Translations under genes and position numbers: made by a program
Source: an uncultured Clostridia bacterium
GTDB lineage: Bacteria > Bacillota > Clostridia > Oscillospirales > Ruminococcaceae
Direction: 5' to 3'
NCBI GenBank assembly: GCA_947589185.1
Contig: CANQCK010000001.1
Location: forward strand, 409,685-473,684
Length of the DNA: 64,000 nucleotides
Part shown: one piece after another, positions 53,345-63,268 of the stretch
Position numbering within the stretch: the first letter of the stretch is position 1
Layout: the number at the start of each line of letters is the position of its first letter
The notes under the pieces: model-generated
Told to the model about the DNA's origin: nothing
What the model saw: the letters and a program-made list of their open reading frames with translations, nothing else
Databases searched by the model: none

Positions 53345-54667
53345 TTATTTTACTTTAATCTTTTTAATCGTACTCAATTTGCTGAAAATCTTTACTTCCT
53401 TACCCTTTTTAGTTCTGTAAGAAGCATATGACCTTACTTTTAAATAATAAGTTTTGTTCTTCTTTATCTTCTTGCTATTGATGTTTAAACTGTTTGTCTT
53501 AAGATTTTTCTTAAAAATAGTCTTCTTAAAATTCTTATCTTTTGATACCTCAACCTTATAGCCCCATGCCTTTTTAAGATTATCCCAAGAAGCCTGAATA
53601 TTCTTTGACTTGCTTTTCACATAAATTTTTTTGATCTTAGAATTTTGCATAGCCTTATTTGCTGACTTTTTATCCTTTGCAACTGCTTTTGCAGTACGAA
53701 TTGAGGAAATAGGCTTAATTGTTTTTTTACTTCCTGCTTTTGCATATTTTGCCTTTGCCCAAAATTTATGATCGCCTTTCGCTTTTGTCATATTCCCATG
53801 CGAATCATAAGTAGCCTTAATCCAAAAAATTGAATCTTGTTCTTTAGAGGCGTTGTATATTGCATATCCCTTTGAGTTATAAGAAAACTTCTCCCAGTTA
53901 CCTATACAGTCTTCAAAATAAGTCATATTGCCTTTATCATCATAAAAATATTTTTCCCAAAAATCGTCCAATTCAACTTGATATGTAATATTTCCCTGTT
54001 CATTATAATACGACTTGCACCGATAATCATAATTATCTTTTGTAAATGCTGTTTTCACATTCCCATTGTCATAATAAGTATAATCTGTGGTGGATATATA
54101 ACCGCTTTCATATTCACTATATATCTTATTACCATGTGAATCATATCTGTACTTTTTCCATCCATTCTCTTCTGACTCTGCAAAATATCCATTGGAATAA
54201 ATCTCATTTTCGTTTTCATCATAGATACTTTCTAACCATTCATTATAGTTATTTTTGTAATGCAGCGTCTTTATTTTTCCATTGGTATAATATGTATATT
54301 TCCAAGTTTCCAAAGAACCATCGCTGTCTTTTTCCAATATAATATTACCCTGAGCATCATATTTAGTCTTTACCCAAAAGCCTTTGCTTGTCTCATAATA
54401 CTCAGTCTTCTTTTCGCCGTTGCTGTAATAAGTATATTTATGGTATTCTGAATTACCTTTATTATCCTCTTTGTATATCTCATTTCCCTTTGAGTCATAA
54501 GTATACTTTTGCCAACCACTGCTATCCTCGTAATATGTACAAACATATCCTTCTACAGGAATTCCGACATCTCCTATGATATACCCCGAATATGCTGACG
54601 AAGGTAAAACGCCTGTTAGACTGAGAAACATAATTGATGCCATAAGCAATGAAACAACTTTTTTCAT
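53345..54667 (-). CDS. Secreted repeat protein with YD/MORN-like repeats and basic Fn3-like tail
   Basis: The 440-aa protein has a signal peptide (residues 1-25, SLTGVLPSSAYS). About eleven repeats of roughly 22 residues of the form W-x-K-Y-x-Y-D-x-x-G-N-x-x-Y follow (WQKYTYDSKGNEIYKED and so on), resembling RHS/YD and MORN-type repeats. The last 110 residues (IKPISSIRTAKAV on) are lysine-rich with the YLKVRSYASYRTKKGKEV pattern of the shared Fn3-like module. No enzymatic domain. Likely a surface-binding protein. Confidence 0.75.
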   Translation of the reverse strand: MKKVVSLLMASIMFLSLTGVLPSSAYSGYIIGDVGIPVEGYVCTYYEDSSGWQKYTYDSKGNEIYKEDNKGNSEYHKYTYYSNGEKKTEYYETSKGFWVKTKYDAQGNIILEKDSDGSLETWKYTYYTNGKIKTLHYKNNYNEWLESIYDENENEIYSNGYFAESEENGWKKYRYDSHGNKIYSEYESGYISTTDYTYYDNGNVKTAFTKDNYDYRCKSYYNEQGNITYQVELDDFWEKYFYDDKGNMTYFEDCIGNWEKFSYNSKGYAIYNASKEQDSIFWIKATYDSHGNMTKAKGDHKFWAKAKYAKAGSKKTIKPISSIRTAKAVAKDKKSANKAMQNSKIKKIYVKSKSKNIQASWDNLKKAWGYKVEVSKDKNFKKTIFKKNLKTNSLNINSKKIKKNKTYYLKVRSYASYRTKKGKEVKIFSKLSTIKKIKVK

Positions 54668-54693
54668 TAAAGAACCCCCTAATCTATAAACTA

Positions 54694-54723
54694 ATTATAA
54701 TACTTTATATAAAAACTTGTCAA
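54694..54723 (-). promoter_or_regulatory. Promoter of the YD-like repeat gene
   Basis: Minus-strand TTGACA (54723-54718) and TATAAT (54699-54694) with an 18-base spacer; leader with GGGGG before the start. Confidence 0.65.
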
Positions 54724-54821
54724 TTAAAAACTTCTATTAATTTAAAATCATATGTTTATAATCACAAGCATATCATATAAAAAACGGACAAGACATCTAC
54801 AAAACATCAAGGAGAAAAACA

Positions 54822-55814
54822 ATGAATAAAACTTTTCAAACGCTATTTATATTCGCAGTATGCCTAATGCTTATACCGTCGTTCATATTGCTTGATGAAG
54901 GAATAACCAAGCTGTTTGAAAACAGCGAAAAGGAAACTCTTCTTTCAAATGACTGCAAAGAGGTTTCAATACTTAATAATGAAACAAAGGACATTGCCGT
55001 TATGGATATTAAGGACTATCTCATATGGAATGTTATAGCTCAAATGCCTGGAACCTTTGAAAAAGAAGCATTAAAGGCACAAGCAGTGCTGTCACACACG
55101 TTTATAATGAACCGTTACATAAGCGAAAAGGAAAATCCGACAAAATCACTGCTCGGAGCAATTATAAGCACAGACGACGCTACCTATCCAAAGAGCTTCA
55201 CAACCGACGAAGCAAAAGAATATTACGGTGACAAATATGAAACTGCTCTAAAAAATGTCACAGCCGCAGTCGAAGAAGTTTTAAGTGAAATATGTATTTA
55301 CGACAACCAACCAATAGTAGTCGCTTATCACACGATTTCCTGCGGAAAAACCGAAAGTTCAAAGGATATATGGAACGAAGATATACCATATCTTGTATCC
55401 GTTGACAGTACATATGATGAAAAGGCACAGGGATTTTCAAAAACTACTACGGTCTCCGCAAAAGATTTCAAAGAGAACGCCGAAAAAACATTTTCAATAA
55501 CCCTTTCAGACAACAGCGAAGAATGGATAAAGGTTTTAAGAAAAACAAAAAACGGAACTCCTCTTACCGTTTCACTCGGAGGAAAAGTAGTTCAGGCTAG
55601 CGAGCTTTGTACACTACTTGATCTTCCCTCTCAGCATTTTGAAACAGAGATCAAAGACGGAAATATCAACTTTAAAACCAAAGGGCTTGGCCACCTTGTG
55701 GGAATGAGCCAATTCGGTGCAAATTCTATGGCGAAGAACGGCAGAAGCTATAAAGAAATTCTTAATTACTATTTTCCAAAAACAGAAATTTTAACTCTTA
55801 AACAAAAAAGCTGA
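54822..55814 (+). CDS. spoIID: Stage II sporulation protein D (SpoIID)
   Basis: A 330-aa membrane-anchored lytic transglycosylase of forespore engulfment. An N-terminal membrane segment (6-25) is followed by the SpoIID domain: DYLIWNVIAQMPGTFEKEALKAQAV near 67-91 holds the catalytic glutamate, AYHTISCGKTESSKDIW near 168-184 holds a zinc-type cysteine, and GLGHLVGMSQFGANSMAKNG is near 289. It works with SpoIIM and SpoIIP. Its presence points to a spore-forming lineage. The gene stands alone, with AAGGAG upstream. Confidence 0.94.
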   Translation: MNKTFQTLFIFAVCLMLIPSFILLDEGITKLFENSEKETLLSNDCKEVSILNNETKDIAVMDIKDYLIWNVIAQMPGTFEKEALKAQAVLSHTFIMNRYISEKENPTKSLLGAIISTDDATYPKSFTTDEAKEYYGDKYETALKNVTAAVEEVLSEICIYDNQPIVVAYHTISCGKTESSKDIWNEDIPYLVSVDSTYDEKAQGFSKTTTVSAKDFKENAEKTFSITLSDNSEEWIKVLRKTKNGTPLTVSLGGKVVQASELCTLLDLPSQHFETEIKDGNINFKTKGLGHLVGMSQFGANSMAKNGRSYKEILNYYFPKTEILTLKQKS

Positions 55815-55921
55815 ACCGCTCTAATATGAACGATTCAGCATATAGTTTTTATACTTTTAAATTTATGACAAAAAATTTATAGAAATCTAAATGAAAATAA
55901 AACAAATCAGTTTATACAAAA

Positions 55922-56809
55922 TTACATCATATTAACTGTAACCTTTGAAGATACCGCAGCTTTAACCAGCTTCCTTACAGGATCATTCATTACATTTACA
56001 ACTGCACCTGATTTAATGTTCTTAAAGGCATTATCTTTTATTTCATTCAAAACAGTTGAAGTTATATTAACAGTATTCAATTTTTTACAATCCCTGAATG
56101 CGCCTTTACGGATAAGTTTAACATTTAATTTCATTCTTACCTTTGTAAGGTTTTTGCAGTTCTTAAATGATTGTGCACCTACTTCAGTAATATTTTTAGA
56201 AAGAATAACTTTCTTAATTGAGTTTTCACCTGTAAATGATCCTGTTCCGATCTTAACTACCTTATAAGTAACTCCATTATAAGCTATTGTATTCTTTACA
56301 GTAACCGTTGATAAATTAACATTTTTAGCAAAACCCTTCAGTATTACAGTATCAGATCCATTAACCATATACGTATAATTACCTACAGTAAATTTAGTTC
56401 CTACAGGAAGAGCGTTAGTTGGATTCTGAGGAGCAGGTGATGTCGAAGTAGGAGTAGTTGTTGCACTTGTTGGTTGTGTTGTAGTCTGTGAAGAACTGTT
56501 TGATGAGTTATCTGAAGATGATGTTGAAGACGATTCTGATGAGTTACCTGATGATTCGTCCGATGTTGACGTTGAAGACGATTCTGATGAGTTATCTGAT
56601 GATTCATCTGATGTTGACGTTGAAGACGATTCTGATGATCCGTCTGACGAGCTATCGCCCTCAGATACCGTTGACGAAGTGGTACCAGATTCACTTTCAT
56701 CACCATTTACCGCAAATACCGCAGTAGAAATTGCAGTTGTAAAAAACACTGCCGACAAGACAATGGCTAAAATCTTATTTGTTAGTTTTCTTTCTTTTGT
56801 TTTTCTCAT
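55922..56809 (-). CDS. Secreted BspA-like LRR protein with Ser/Asp-rich linker
   Basis: The 295-aa protein has a signal peptide (residues 10-33), then a low-complexity region (about 36-135) of Ser, Asp, Glu and Thr with a repeated TSDESSDNSSESS block, and a Pro/Thr-rich hinge. The C-terminal half (135-290) carries three or four LRR_5 (BspA-type) repeats (IGTGSFTGENSIKKVILSK, VGAQSFKNCKNLTKV, IRKGAFRDCKKLNTV). Such proteins sit at the surface and mediate adhesion. No sorting signal. The repeated block could vary in copy number. Confidence 0.85.
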   Translation of the reverse strand: MRKTKERKLTNKILAIVLSAVFFTTAISTAVFAVNGDESESGTTSSTVSEGDSSSDGSSESSSTSTSDESSDNSSESSSTSTSDESSGNSSESSSTSSSDNSSNSSSQTTTQPTSATTTPTSTSPAPQNPTNALPVGTKFTVGNYTYMVNGSDTVILKGFAKNVNLSTVTVKNTIAYNGVTYKVVKIGTGSFTGENSIKKVILSKNITEVGAQSFKNCKNLTKVRMKLNVKLIRKGAFRDCKKLNTVNITSTVLNEIKDNAFKNIKSGAVVNVMNDPVRKLVKAAVSSKVTVNMM

Positions 56810-56984
56810 AGTAATCCTCCATTCTGCGATTATATGTACATATTATGTGTTTTTTTATAATATATACTATTATTTTGGCTTTTTTAATTTTTTCTTGTAA
56901 AACCATTTTTTATTATAAAAGCCAATAGTGTACAGAATGTGAAAACATTGTGAAAAGAAGTAGTATAATGTAACTTTTCAGCAA

Positions 56985-58118
56985 TTAATCAAAGTCTTCA
57001 TTTGTACCTGCTTTTAAAAGAAATATATCAATAGGAGAATATGTTCCCTTAAAATAATCGGTATTAGGCAAATTGACCTCATTCACATCAATATCATCAG
57101 CACACGGAAGCATTAATTTAAAGCTGGTACCGCTTGTATCTGTCTGAAAAGTAATAGCACCGCCGAACTTATCAACGAATTTTTTTACAATAGAAAGTCC
57201 CAGAGACTCACGCTGACCCGATTTATTTACATTTGAAAAAGGCTCAAAAATTTTATACGCCTTTTCATTCGGAATTCCTATACCGTTATCCGTTACAGTA
57301 AAGCAAGCGTTATTATCAACTCTCTTAAACTCAACAAAAATCATTTTCTTATCTGAAAGATTATATTTTATTCCGTTTGAAATTAGGTTCATAGCAGCTA
57401 CCATAAACCTTGAATAATCAAGTTTAAGATAAATGTCATCCTGAATTTCATAAGTAACCTTAACACTCATTTTCCTTGCAGAATGTTCAACAAAATGCAT
57501 AAGGTCGGTTACAAACTCTGAAGCGTTTGCCAGCATAATATTAAAATCATTTGCACCGTAAATAAATATCTCTTCAAAATTCGCACAGCTTGACAACGCA
57601 CTATTAAGTATATTATTAATATTGGCATTTTTATCTATCAAATCGTATTCTTCTAAATCCTCTAACCGCTGATCTATAAGACCCGTGTTGAAAACAACCT
57701 CGCTTGCGGTATTTCTAAGCATTCTTAGAAACTTCTTCAGCACTACCGTAAAAGGTGAATTTATATGCTTTTCTATTTCCTCAAAAAAGCTATGAAACGT
57801 CATCACATAGCCCTCGACATTATCGCTGTTCTCATCGTCAAAAACAGGCAGCACATTGACAGACGATACAAATTGTTCTGCATCGTATTTCAAGACCCTT
57901 TCAGTCTTTATAGGAAATTCGGCAATTAAATCATAATCCTGATCTGTGTAACCAAAATGCTTCTCATTCGATGCATTTAAGAAATCCGTTCTTTTTAACA
58001 CTTCAGGCATAGTTGAATCATTTGTCCACAGAACATTCAATTTCCCGTCGACAATTGCAACCTTCTCAGATGATGCCGAAAATAAGTTTATTAAAATTTT
58101 CAGTTTTCTAATCTCCAT
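56985..58118 (-). CDS. Cytosolic sensor histidine kinase-like protein with degenerate phosphoacceptor region
   Basis: A 377-aa protein without membrane segments. A PAS-like N-terminal domain (1-125) starts KVAIVDGKLNVLWTN. A helical dimerisation-like part (130-210) lacks the usual H-E/D-x-x-T/N-P box; the nearest is EKHINSPFT. The HATPase domain is complete: NLISNGIKYN near 250, DNGIGIPNEKAYKIFEPF near 288 and SLGLSIVKKF near 318. No response regulator lies nearby. It may phosphorylate a distant partner or act as an ATP-binding sensor. Confidence 0.8.
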   Translation of the reverse strand: MEIRKLKILINLFSASSEKVAIVDGKLNVLWTNDSTMPEVLKRTDFLNASNEKHFGYTDQDYDLIAEFPIKTERVLKYDAEQFVSSVNVLPVFDDENSDNVEGYVMTFHSFFEEIEKHINSPFTVVLKKFLRMLRNTASEVVFNTGLIDQRLEDLEEYDLIDKNANINNILNSALSSCANFEEIFIYGANDFNIMLANASEFVTDLMHFVEHSARKMSVKVTYEIQDDIYLKLDYSRFMVAAMNLISNGIKYNLSDKKMIFVEFKRVDNNACFTVTDNGIGIPNEKAYKIFEPFSNVNKSGQRESLGLSIVKKFVDKFGGAITFQTDTSGTSFKLMLPCADDIDVNEVNLPNTDYFKGTYSPIDIFLLKAGTNEDFD

Positions 58119-58299
58119 AATATACCCTTAACACTCATTATCCAAAATTATATTCCTACTAAAATTATCCAATTTATAGCTAATTTGTCAAAATATAATA
58201 TATTATATCATATATACTCGAAAAATGCTATAGAAAAAAGAAAAAAGTGAAATTATATTGTCTGCTATATTTTTGCGTTTCTTTTTTATTATACTGCAC

Positions 58300-58342
58300 C
58301 AAAAAAAGAACCTATACATTTCTGTGTAGGTTCTTTTTTAAT
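58300..58342 (-). terminator. Terminator of the large LRR gene
   Basis: AAAAAGAACCTATACA / TGTGTAGGTTCTTTTTT hairpin with T-runs on both strands, just behind the minus-strand stop at 58357. Confidence 0.85.
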
Positions 58343-58356
58343 AGAGTTTGAATTGA

Positions 58357-60459
58357 TTATTTTACTTTGACTTTTACAGTTTTGCTCCATTTTCCGTAAT
58401 TTATATCGCCGTTTGCTTTTTTATATGCTCTTACCTTAACAAAATACTTTTTCTTTGATTTCAACCTCTTTATTGTTACTTTGTTTTTCTTTACCTTAAC
58501 CGTTTTCCTGCCCTTGAATTTATTATTTTTAGCGTACATAACCTCATAGCCTGTCGCTCCGCTTACCTTTTTCCATTTTACATTCAGTTTCTTTTTCTTA
58601 GCGGTCGCTTTAACTGACTTTACTTGTGCAGGTTTCGGAACAGTCACCTTGTTTGTTGGTGTTTTTCCTTTGTCTTTTGAACTTGTAGGTTGATTTGGTT
58701 TGGTTGAATTGTTGTTCGGTTTATTGCTTTGATTATTGTTTGGGTTGTTTGGTGTCTTTGAGCCATCTAAAAGCTCATATTTTATATCATTTTCTATTGC
58801 ATATTGTTCCCCTGCTGTACCTTCATAACAATATATTTTATAGTTTTTTGTTTTTACACGGTTTTCAATATCCCAATCAAAATCATATCCAATAGCATAT
58901 TCACCTATATATGTCACACTTTTAGGTACGGTTATGCTTGTTAATCCACAGTTATAAAACGCATAATATCCAATACTTGTTACACTGTTTGGTATTGTTA
59001 TACTTTTTAAATTACAACCATTAAACGCAAAATCTCCAATGCTTGTTACACTTTCTGGTATTGTTATACTTGTTAAACTAGTGCAACCTTCAAACGCATC
59101 ATCTCCAATGCTTATTACACTTTTTGGTATCGTATAAGTTGCTTGTCTTTTACACATTGGATATAGTATAAGTTCTGTTTTACTTTTATTAAATAAAACT
59201 CCATCTTGAGATGAATAATTCTTATTATTAGCATCAACATTTATTTCTGTTAAACGGTCACAATATATAAAAGCTTCATAACCAATGCTTGTTACACTAT
59301 TTGGTATTGTTACACTTGTTAAACTGCTACAACTCCTAAACGCACTATCTCCAATGCTTATTACACTTTCTGGTATTGTTATACTTGTTAAACTACTGCA
59401 ACCTATAAACGCACATTCTCCAATAGTTGTTACGCTATTTGGTATTGTTACGCTTGTTAAACTGTTACAATAGCTAAACGCACTATCTCCAATGCTTGTT
59501 ACGCTATTTGGTATTATTATGCTTGTTAAACTGGTAGATCCAAACGCTCTATATCCAATACTTGTTACGCTATTTGGTATTGTTACGCTTGTTAAACTAC
59601 TGCAACCTATAAACGCACATTCTCCAATAGTTGTTACACCATCAGGAATTGATAACTCTCCATTACAAGTTGTTCCATCTATAAGTATTCCATTAACAAC
59701 AACTAGCGGATTTTCTTTTTGTTTGTTTTTAAGCCAAGGCGTTCCAGAAAACGCTTCATATCCAATGCTTGTTACACTGTTTTCTATTGTTACGCTTGTT
59801 AAACTGCTACAACTCCTAAACGCATGATCTCCAATACTTGTTACACTATTTCCTATTGTTACGCTTGTTAAACTGTCACAATAGCTAAACGCACTATCTC
59901 CAATGCTTGTTACGCTGTTTGGTATTGTTACACTTGTTAAACTGTGACAAGATTCAAACGCACTATCTACAATAGTTGTTACACCATCAGGAATTGATAC
60001 ATCTCCATTACAAGTTGTTCCATCTATAAGCATTCCGTTAATCACTACAAAAGGATTTTCATTTTGTTGATTTTCAAACCAAGGTGTATCAGAAAACGCT
60101 CTACCTCCAATACTTGTTACGCTATTTGGTATTGTTATGCTTGTTATACTTTCACAACCTTTAAACGCCCTATCTCCAATGCTTATTACACTTTCTGGTA
60201 TTGTTATGCTTGTTAAACTAATACAACCTATAAACGCATATTCTCCAATACTTGTGACAGCTTTTCCATCAATTTCACTAGGTATTTCAAGTTCTGTTAC
60301 ACTGCCAGTATAACCAGTTATCTCAACTGTACCGTCATCTAATACCGTATACTCGTAGTCCCCTGATGTTTCTGCCGTAGCCGTCACCGCAGGCAAAACC
60401 CCTGCCAAACTAACTGCCATTACCAATGCAGTTAATAAATTTAAAAATCTTTTTGTCAT
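58357..60459 (-). CDS. Large secreted BspA-like LRR protein with Fn3-like tail
   Basis: About 700 aa. Signal peptide (residues 1-30), then some 15 LRR_5 repeats of about 23 residues (consensus [18 protein letters not shown]) to about residue 545, broken by two blocks reading [19 protein letters not shown] linker rich in Asn, Pro, Lys, Thr and Ser (about 570-630) and a basic Fn3-like domain (about 632-700) follow. Probably surface-displayed and adhesive. The longest frame starts at 60504, but the promoter -10 lies at 60493-60488, so that ATG is upstream of the transcript start; the ATG at 60459 has AAAGGAGG. Confidence 0.92.
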   Translation of the reverse strand: MTKRFLNLLTALVMAVSLAGVLPAVTATAETSGDYEYTVLDDGTVEITGYTGSVTELEIPSEIDGKAVTSIGEYAFIGCISLTSITIPESVISIGDRAFKGCESITSITIPNSVTSIGGRAFSDTPWFENQQNENPFVVINGMLIDGTTCNGDVSIPDGVTTIVDSAFESCHSLTSVTIPNSVTSIGDSAFSYCDSLTSVTIGNSVTSIGDHAFRSCSSLTSVTIENSVTSIGYEAFSGTPWLKNKQKENPLVVVNGILIDGTTCNGELSIPDGVTTIGECAFIGCSSLTSVTIPNSVTSIGYRAFGSTSLTSIIIPNSVTSIGDSAFSYCNSLTSVTIPNSVTTIGECAFIGCSSLTSITIPESVISIGDSAFRSCSSLTSVTIPNSVTSIGYEAFIYCDRLTEINVDANNKNYSSQDGVLFNKSKTELILYPMCKRQATYTIPKSVISIGDDAFEGCTSLTSITIPESVTSIGDFAFNGCNLKSITIPNSVTSIGYYAFYNCGLTSITVPKSVTYIGEYAIGYDFDWDIENRVKTKNYKIYCYEGTAGEQYAIENDIKYELLDGSKTPNNPNNNQSNKPNNNSTKPNQPTSSKDKGKTPTNKVTVPKPAQVKSVKATAKKKKLNVKWKKVSGATGYEVMYAKNNKFKGRKTVKVKKNKVTIKRLKSKKKYFVKVRAYKKANGDINYGKWSKTVKVKVK

Positions 60460-60487
60460 AATAGACCTCCTTTTAATTGTTTTCAAC

Positions 60488-60516
60488 ATTATACCACACA
60501 GCATTTAAAATTGCAA
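60488..60516 (-). promoter_or_regulatory. Promoter of the large LRR gene
   Basis: Minus-strand TTGCAA (60516-60511), a 17-base spacer and TATAAT (60493-60488). Confidence 0.75.
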
Positions 60517-60681
60517 GTAAATATTAAATATTTTTTATAATATATTATTGCAATTAAATAAATAATATATTAATAACTTTGAATAAAAGATATAATTATT
60601 TTGTAAATTTGAATTGTCAGTGCAATTAAATTTAATACTATGAAAAGGAGGATTTGTTCCCCATCGGAGCATAAGATAATT

Positions 60682-60852
60682 ATGTTTGAAATAAGAAAAG
60701 TGCAGTCCTTTAACAAAACGATAAGGATGCCCGAAGACCTTATTGCAAGACTGGAAAATCTCGCAAGCAAAAACGACATCAGTTTTAATCAGCTTGTTGT
60801 ACAATGCTGCGAGTATGCTTTGGAAAACTTAGGCGATAATAATAAAAAATAA
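60682..60852 (+). CDS. Small ribbon-helix-helix (Arc/CopG-like) DNA-binding protein
   Basis: About 56 aa. VQSFNKTIRMPEDLIARLENLASKNDISFNQLVVQCCEYAL has the beta strand plus two helices of an Arc-type repressor. Such dimers bind operators. The frame extends to an ATG at 60640 that overlaps the AAAAGGAGG site and cannot use it. The ATG at 60682 has CGGAG about 12 bases upstream. A TTG at 60654 behind the strong site opens only a six-codon frame. It lies between a divergent LRR gene and gap, so either could be a target. Confidence 0.7.
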   Translation: MFEIRKVQSFNKTIRMPEDLIARLENLASKNDISFNQLVVQCCEYALENLGDNNKK

Positions 60853-60949
60853 GGAAACAAATAAATATTCTCAAACATAACGCAATAAAACTTCAAAAAA
60901 AGTTCAGGTAAAATTTAATTTAAAACCGAGTAATTTTTTTCTAAAACCC

Positions 60950-60978
60950 TTGCAATATCAATTATAATGGTGTAAGAT
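60950..60978 (+). promoter_or_regulatory. Promoter of gap
   Basis: TTGCAA (60950-60955), a 17-base spacer and TAAGAT (60973-60978), 34 bases before the start codon. Confidence 0.5.
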
Positions 60979-61012
60979 ATATATATGAATTTTTTTAGGA
61001 GGTACATTAATT

Positions 61013-62050
61013 ATGGCAGTAAAAGTTGCAATTAATGGTTTTGGCCGAATAGGCCGTTTGGCATTCAGACAGATGTTTGGTGCAGAAGGATATGAAGTCG
61101 TTGCAATCAACGATTTGACAAAGCCTTCAATGCTCGCTAATTTATTAAAGTATGATACCGCACAGGGCGGATATTGCGGAACGATCGGCGAGGGACTTCA
61201 CACAGTTGAGGCTGATGATGAGGCAAATACAATTACTGTTGACGGTAAAACACTTACAATCTATAAAGAGGCAAACGCTGCTGATCTTCCATGGGGAGAG
61301 TTGGGTGTTGACGTTGTTCTTGAGTGTACAGGTTTCTACTGCTCAAAGGATAAGAGCCAAGCACACCTTGACGCAGGTGCTAAGAAAGTTGTTATTTCTG
61401 CTCCTGCTGGAAACGACCTCAAAACAATCGTTTTCTCAGTAAACGAAGGCACTCTTACTAAAGACGACAAAATCATTTCCGCTGCATCTTGCACAACTAA
61501 CTGTTTAGCTCCTATGGCTGACACTCTTAACAAGTACGCAGAGATCCAGAGCGGTATTATGTCAACTATCCACGCTTACACAGGCGACCAGATGATTCTC
61601 GACGGTCCACACAGAAAGGGCGATTTGAGAAGAGCAAGAGCAGGTGCTGCAAACATTGTTCCAAACTCAACTGGTGCTGCAAAGGCTATCGGTCTTGTAA
61701 TTCCTGAGCTAAACGGCAAGCTGATCGGTTCTGCACAGAGAGTTCCTGTTCCAACAGGTTCAACAACGATCCTTACAGCTGTTGTTAAGGGCGACAACGT
61801 TACTAAGGAAGGAATCAACGCTGCTATGAAAGCCGCAGCAAGCGAGTCATTCGGTTATAACGAAGACCCAATCGTATCTTCAGACGTTATCGGAATGAGA
61901 TACGGCTCACTCTTTGACGCAACACAGACAATGGTTGCACCTATTGGCGACGGTCTGTATGAGGTTCAGGTTGTTTCATGGTATGACAATGAGAACTCTT
62001 ACACAAGCCAGATGGTAAGAACAATCAAGTATTTTGCAGAGCTTGACTAA
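61013..62050 (+). CDS. gap: Glyceraldehyde-3-phosphate dehydrogenase (type I)
   Basis: The 345-aa glycolytic enzyme has the NAD-binding start [16 protein letters not shown], the catalytic [11 protein letters not shown] with cysteine near residue 160, and the substrate region [14 protein letters not shown]. Codon use is more biased toward frequent codons (GCT, GTT, AAC) than in neighbours, fitting high expression. It stands alone, without pgk or tpi, behind AGGAGG. Confidence 0.97.
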   Translation: MAVKVAINGFGRIGRLAFRQMFGAEGYEVVAINDLTKPSMLANLLKYDTAQGGYCGTIGEGLHTVEADDEANTITVDGKTLTIYKEANAADLPWGELGVDVVLECTGFYCSKDKSQAHLDAGAKKVVISAPAGNDLKTIVFSVNEGTLTKDDKIISAASCTTNCLAPMADTLNKYAEIQSGIMSTIHAYTGDQMILDGPHRKGDLRRARAGAANIVPNSTGAAKAIGLVIPELNGKLIGSAQRVPVPTGSTTILTAVVKGDNVTKEGINAAMKAAASESFGYNEDPIVSSDVIGMRYGSLFDATQTMVAPIGDGLYEVQVVSWYDNENSYTSQMVRTIKYFAELD

Positions 62051-62069
62051 AATTTGATTTATGTTAATA

Positions 62070-62112
62070 ATAAAAAGGAGCTTACTCATAAAGAGTAGGC
62101 TCCTTTTTTATG
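62070..62112. terminator. Terminator between gap and the convergent Fn3-like gene
   Basis: AAAAAGGAGCTTACTC (62072-62087) and GAGTAGGCTCCTTTTT (62093-62108), one G-T wobble, with T-run; usable on both strands. Confidence 0.88.
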
Positions 62113-62120
62113 CAAGAAAA

Positions 62121-63251
62121 TTAGATTCTCTTAATTTTAATTTTCTTTGACTTGGTCCATTTACTATAAACATATGAATACCCTTTCTTTGTTTTTATTA
62201 CACATTTTGCTCTAACTCTCACCCAACAATATTTTTTTGTAGAATTTTCTTTGTCGCTACTTGTTATTTCTAAAGGAAAATTAATATGTCTAAAAGGATA
62301 TGTATTAGTATAAGACGCATCATGGCTGAAATCACTATATGAAGTTTGCATTTCGTATCCAATAGCATTTTTATATTTCTTCCATTTTATCAACAATCTT
62401 TTATTATAAAACAATTTTTTATTATAAACATTATTGACACTTTTGCTTTTAACAACAAGTTTTTTAACTACCTGAGTATTTTTAATTTTATTTGCCTTTG
62501 ATTTGGAAACAGTTGGTGCATCATCAAAGTACCCATAGTTTGTCCACAAATTTCCATATTTGTCTTCGTAAGTTGTAAATTTAATATGTATGTCATCATC
62601 ATCTAACCACTGAGTAAAATGGCTTTCAATTTTCGATTTAACTATTTTAATCCTTTTAGCCTTTGTCCATTCACCATAAACTTTCTTTTTGTTTGAAGCC
62701 TTAATGTAAGGTCTTACTCTAATATAGTATTTTTTACCGGTTTGATATTTCTTTTTGATCATTGTTCCGTTAATGGAATCAGGTTTCATAAAAGAGAGTC
62801 CATTTATAAAATCAGATGTCATATTCTTTAAATAGATTGTTTTGACAATTTTCTTTAATTTTTTGTCCTTTGCAACCTGAATCTGATATCCTGTTGCATT
62901 TTTAATTGTTTCCCAATACACTAATATTCTATTGTTTCTACTTGACGCTCTAAATTTCTTAATTTTAACTGTTTTAAAAATATCTTTAATCTCATCTTCA
63001 GTTAAATTATTTTCTGATGCTTTAATATTTGTTTTGACTTTAGTAACTACTGTTCTTTTTTTCGGTATAGTTGGTTTTATTATAGTTGGTCTGGTAACTA
63101 GAGATGGCTTAACAACTGTCGTAGGCGGAACAGTTGTTGATAAACCTGTGGTTGGATTTGCGGTTTCACCACATACATTTACAACTGGAATAACTCCTAT
63201 CAAACTGATAGCCATTACCAATGCTGTCAATAAATTTAAAATCCTTTTCAT
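62121..63251 (-). CDS. Secreted protein with Fn3-like domains
   Basis: The 376-aa protein has a signal peptide (residues 1-28, ALVMAISLIGVIPVV) nearly identical to that of the large LRR protein. A Thr/Pro-rich linker (30-80) follows. Two or three basic Fn3-like domains (about 90-205, 245-376) carry the patterns YWETIKNATGYQIQVAKDK and YYIRVRPYIKASNKKKVYGEWTKAKRIKI. No enzymatic motif. It lies 17 bases downstream of the LRR gene, so both are probably one transcript. AGGAGA precedes the ATG. Confidence 0.8.
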   Translation of the reverse strand: MKRILNLLTALVMAISLIGVIPVVNVCGETANPTTGLSTTVPPTTVVKPSLVTRPTIIKPTIPKKRTVVTKVKTNIKASENNLTEDEIKDIFKTVKIKKFRASSRNNRILVYWETIKNATGYQIQVAKDKKLKKIVKTIYLKNMTSDFINGLSFMKPDSINGTMIKKKYQTGKKYYIRVRPYIKASNKKKVYGEWTKAKRIKIVKSKIESHFTQWLDDDDIHIKFTTYEDKYGNLWTNYGYFDDAPTVSKSKANKIKNTQVVKKLVVKSKSVNNVYNKKLFYNKRLLIKWKKYKNAIGYEMQTSYSDFSHDASYTNTYPFRHINFPLEITSSDKENSTKKYCWVRVRAKCVIKTKKGYSYVYSKWTKSKKIKIKRI

Positions 63252-63268
63252 TATAATATTTCTCCTAA

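Noticed and set aside
56488..56727. 79-codon plus-strand frame with repeated TLKTILMSYLM
   Set aside because: Antisense shadow of the Ser/Asp-rich repeat in the LRR protein gene.
58800..60300. Regular short repeats resembling a CRISPR or satellite
   Set aside because: They are the DNA of in-frame LRR_5 repeats in a long open frame with a signal peptide; spacing follows the protein repeat.
60504..60506. Start of the large LRR protein at 60504
   Set aside because: It lies upstream of the -10 box at 60493-60488; the ATG at 60459 follows a perfect ribosome site.
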